NCBI GenBank assembly: GCA_034620365.1
Contig: JAQGEQ010000213.1
Coordinates: forward strand, 186,001-250,000
Source of the DNA: Pegea sp. RAD2-039
Lineage: Eukaryota; Chordata; Thaliacea; Salpida; Salpidae
Direction: 5' to 3'
Length of the DNA stretch: 64,000 nucleotides
Below, one piece after another: positions 60,163 through 64,000 of the stretch; the first letter of the stretch is position 1, and each line of letters opens with the position of its first letter. The notes under the pieces are model-generated. The model saw only the letters and a list, made by a program, of their open reading frames with translations, made no database searches and was not told the DNA's origin. Made by a program: the position numbers and the translations under genes.

Positions 60163-62964
60163 ATGGCAGAAGCTGAAAGTTTATCTTCGAAAATAAATGA
60201 TGCTATTACTGATGTTTATAAAGATACATTTGGAAAGAGTAATTTAACATCTAAAACTGTTGGTACTGCTCTTGAGCAAAACATTGCTTATACTTTTTTA
60301 GTATTAATGGCTGTTGTTCCAATTTATATTGGATCATGGAAGTCAATAACAAAGAATAAAAAGGTATGAAGCTATTAGTTTTGTTGTTTATGTTAAAATA
60401 AGGTGTATGAAGATAAAAAAAAGTAGATAGTAGTGTTATCTTTCTAGACTTCTTTTTTATATTTATATAAAAAGTTTTTATAAGCTTGTTTTAACCTTAA
60501 AAATTGTTTTTTTTTAATTTTGACAATTTTTCATCAAAAGTCAATTGATGTAGATAATCTAAGTTTATCTATTAAGAAGTGAAATCTTTAAATTAATAAA
60601 TAAATTTATCAAAGGCTCAAGATGAGATCATCTCTACCAGTGATGCAATGGCGTTCCCATTTGTGGCCAGTGGGACACTTTTTGGTATTTTCCTTTTCTT
60701 TAAGGTAATTATATAAATTTTTATATGTTTATAAGATTTTCTTGAAATAAATTTATAAGTTATTTTGAATTTTTGTGAAAATTAGTTTTCATTTTTGTTC
60801 ATTAAATCTTTTAAATGATACTTAATTAATTCATGTTTAGTAATTTTATCATCTAATATATATTTCTCTAGTATCTTGTTCCTAATTACATTTGAAATTA
60901 GGGTAATAACAGCATATAGTTTTATACCACAGATTATCAAATCCCTAAGTTTTCAAAAGTAAAGAGCAAATTATCTTGTGTATGTCAAATTTGTTACTTC
61001 CAAGAACCTTGTAACTTGAGCAACACTCAGATTTAATTGAGAGTTTATTGTTTTATGTTCAAATAAAGCGACCACCATACAAATTTAGTTATATTTTTTA
61101 CTTTAGATTCTCTCTCAAGAAAATATTGATTTATTGATAAGCTTCTATTTTCTTGTTCTTGGTACCATTGCTATGAACAGAGTTTTTGGGTATGTTTTAT
61201 TTGACTAAAGTCAAATTTTGTATCAAATTATTATCTACTTTTCTACTTTTTTTTATTGATATTTTTAAATACAATTTTTATTTTGACATTTTGGTTTATG
61301 TCCTGAAAACTGTTTTTAGGCCGTGTCTCAGTAAACTCTACATCTATTTCTCTAATCATACTTATTCATTAAGTTTGAAACAAACTGATGAAAATTCAAG
61401 TCAAGGTGAGTTTTTTTCAATTCTATCAAGAATTTGTGTACTACAATTAATACTATAGATACTATATAGTAAATATTATTAAAAATGAATATGCAACAAA
61501 TTATTAAGAAAATGTTTACAAAGCTATTCAATTTTTCAGAAATTTTGACTTATGAATTTGATAGAAAGTTTATATTTTCTTTTCTTTTATGTGGAATGGT
61601 TTCAGTTTGGTATTTTTTTACCAAGGTAAGATTCATTTTGAATGAAAATATGATCAACATTTGATAATAGAATTTCTCTTATGTTTTCCATTATAAACAA
61701 TTTCTTTCTTTTTTGCTCTCTATATAAGCATAAAATATTTTGTTAACAAATTGATTCACAGCATTGGGTTGCAAACAACTTGATTGGTTTGGCATTTGCT
61801 GTTGGTGGGATTGAGTTGTTGAAACTGAGTGGAACTAAAACTGGTGCTATTCTTCTAGTTGGTAAGATTTCATTGTTTGTCATTTCGTTAAATTTTGGTT
61901 TAATTAATTATTTATTTGAACCATTCAATTAGTGTAATCTCTCATAGGTTGTATGCTAAATTGTATCTCTCAACTTTTTAGGAAATAACCCCTCTTCCGT
62001 TTTGGTTAATTAATTTATCTCTATGCTATTTAATAAACAACTTAATCTCTAATTGATTTGATTTACAGGTTTATTTTTTTACGATATTTTCTGGGTCTTT
62101 GGTACAAATGTTATGGTGACAGTTGCCAAAAAATTTAATGCTCCAATTAAAGGCAAGTTTATTAAAGATATTAAAAAAAGTTTTGTAAACTTGGTAGAAG
62201 TTGAATTGAAATCATCACTTTTTAGTTTTCTTTTTAATGTTATTCCACTTTAAGTGGTGTTTATATTTCTGTCTTATCAGTTTTAAATCAATTTTACTTT
62301 TTTCAAGCAGTGGTTTTTCCTCAAGACATTTTACAAAGTGGGCTTTATAGCACTAACCATTCGATGCTTGGTCTTGGCGATATAGTCATCCCTGGTAATT
62401 TTCACTTAATGGATTTACGATGATTAACTTCTTTATATTTGCAGGAATTTTCATCTCGCTTCTTTTACGCTTTGATTTGACGTAAGTTTCGTTCGTAACA
62501 TAAATCTTCTATCAAATTGCTTGTTGGTCTGGAAACATTTTCTAGATACTGCTCACAACAAACCTCAGTACTTTTCAACAATTTCTACAGATTGGGTTCA
62601 AACCGTCGAGTGTACTTCAACTCCGGCTTTATCGCTTATTTTCTCGGCCTGGTTCTCACAATTGTAGTAATGGTAGTTTTCAAGCATCCCCAACCAGCGC
62701 TCCTCTATTTAGTACCTTCCTGTCTCGGTGTTCCTTTTATGGTTGCTTACTTCAACGGCCAATTGAAAGAATTCATCAAGTAAGTTTTTTTTACTTCAAA
62801 CTTCTATTTTATTGTGGAATAACATTTTGAAAAATGTCTGGCATACAACAATTATTTTCTTTATAAAAAAGTGCTTTAAACTATTTCTCAGTTACTCTGA
62901 AGATGATCCTTCAGAAGAGGTAAAAGAATGTATGCAAAAAGTTGAAGACATAAAAAAAGATTAA
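60163..62964 (+). CDS. HM13: Signal peptide peptidase (intramembrane aspartyl protease)
   Basis: Eleven exons join in frame: 60163-60363, 60615-60704, 61107-61189, 61320-61405, 61540-61625, 61762-61861, 62069-62152, 62311-62394, 62445-62481, 62546-62779 and 62892-62964, giving 385 residues (human HM13: 377). The enzyme cuts leftover signal peptides within the ER membrane. Both catalytic Asp motifs are present: FFYDIFWVFGTNVM (exon 7) and MLGLGDIVIPG (exon 8). The conserved PAL motif follows (QPALLYLVP). N-glycosylation sequons NLT and NHT suit the family topology. The intron after exon 7 has a GC donor (AAAG|GCAAGT). The tail ends KKD, a weak match to an ER-retrieval signal. It is one of the best-supported genes of the window. 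Confidence 0.96.
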
Positions 62965-64000
62965 TCATTGAGTCATTTGCATCTTGCTTACTTTCATCTT
63001 TAAGCTCAAATCAGAATATCTTCGGTTGAACTATAACCTAACTTGATGTTTTATATGATGTAATATATCCAACTTTTTTCTCGTTTCTGAATTCATTTTC
63101 TTCAAATGGTTGACTTACTCTACCGTTATATTTCTCGGAGTTTTTTATGTTACGTGGGTGTTTAAGGGTGTTTTAGAATTTTTAAGTACTTTTATAGAAG
63201 ATGCTAAGAATACCAGAATATTAGGCAAACCTTTTTTTAGATTAAATAAATATTTGTTTAATATAGATTTTTAATTTTGAAATGGTAATAGTAATTTGGA
63301 ACTAATTTGATTTTTGAATAATTTTCTTTTTCTAAATGTTCGTTTTATGGATTGCAGTTTTTGTACTTGAAAATAATTACAAAGAAATCCGGAAATTGTT
63401 TTAATGTGATCAGAATGCAGAAGTAATGTAACCAGGAAGAACAGTTTTGTAATTGACAAATATTCTTAAATATTTCTGTTCAGAAAGTTTTATGATTTGT
63501 AGATGTTTAAAGTCTTACTAGATAATGAAAATCAAGAACTGTTAGAAATATGTTAACTTTTTAATAATTGTTTTACATGAGTTACATATATCTTTTTCAA
63601 TTATTAGTTTTACGTATATAATAATCCAACTTTCATAAATAACATGATTCAAGCACTTGAAAGTCTTTCAAACTTACTCTATCAACGATTTAAGTACATT
63701 GATATTAGACTTTAATGAATAGTTCAGTTTATATTTACCGTCATTATGAATTGTATTGAGTCATTTTAGAAAAGAAAATCGTTAAGAATAAATAAACAGA
63801 ATTAATAATAATGGGGGAAGATAACTTGATATTTTCACGACAGCTGTAGAACATTTTCATCATTCTTCTACATCACTTTACAATTAGTATGTAAGTAGAT
63901 TCGGCAAATTAGTTGCCGACGTTTTGTCTTTCAGAACCTCTTTAACAGTCAGTCTAGAAAAACTTATAACTTTGAAAGAAAAAACCTTAATAAAAGTGCT
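62965..64000. other. 3' flank of the signal peptide peptidase gene
   Basis: No gene is supported. An AATAAA near 63245 is a candidate polyadenylation signal. The minus-strand frame at 63271-63459 has no recognisable motif. Confidence 0.4.

Noticed and set aside
61186-61458. 90-codon plus-strand frame in the signal peptide peptidase gene
   Set aside because: It joins an intron to exon 4 in frame. The true exon is 61320-61405 by homology and phase.

Overview
The window is AT-rich animal nuclear DNA. It holds spliced genes with very short introns (many 45-100 nt, GT-AG except one GC-AG) and typical metazoan extracellular domains (VWD, C8, TIL, EGF, F5/8C, CTCK). The phylum cannot be read from the sequence. 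AT-richness with minute introns suits several invertebrate groups, rotifers and cnidarians among them.

Layout, left to right. (1) 1-4517, minus strand: an ABCG2-like half-transporter in at least 18 exons, missing its last residues at the window edge. (2) 4805-5560, minus: an intronless gene for proteasome subunit alpha-7. (3) 6.95-8.2 kb: a decayed repeat element of unknown family. (4) 9207-10575, plus: a complete five-exon GATD1-like gene. (5) 11.05-12.78 kb: a decayed element between direct repeats. (6) 14.63-17.22 kb, minus: a divergent NALF/FAM155-type gene, a predicted NALCN channel partner. (7) 17.2-23.5 kb: a long AT-rich stretch with no gene I can support. (8) 23636-58357, plus: one giant secreted glycoprotein gene that fills more than half of the window. 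(9) 59.26-59.75 kb: a long hairpin repeat. (10) 60163-62964, plus: a complete signal peptide peptidase gene.

The giant gene encodes a signal peptide, an EMI-like region, five EGF repeats, three VWD-C8-TIL assemblies, TIL/VWC/LDLa modules, ten F5/8 type C (discoidin) domains set in Ser/Thr-rich mucin-like linkers, a long second block of TIL/VWC/LDLa modules, and a C-terminal cystine knot. Adding the exons by hand gives roughly 7,500 residues. The order resembles SCO-spondin and insect hemolectin/hemocytin, but I see no thrombospondin type 1 repeats. The F5/8C region contains a head-to-tail array of about 2.44-kb units, three full and one partial, so similar that introns also match. The array therefore looks recent or homogenised, and its copy number may vary.

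The genes do not form one pathway. Membrane and secretory functions recur (ABC transporter, channel partner, secreted mucin-like protein, intramembrane protease), but nothing shows that they act together.
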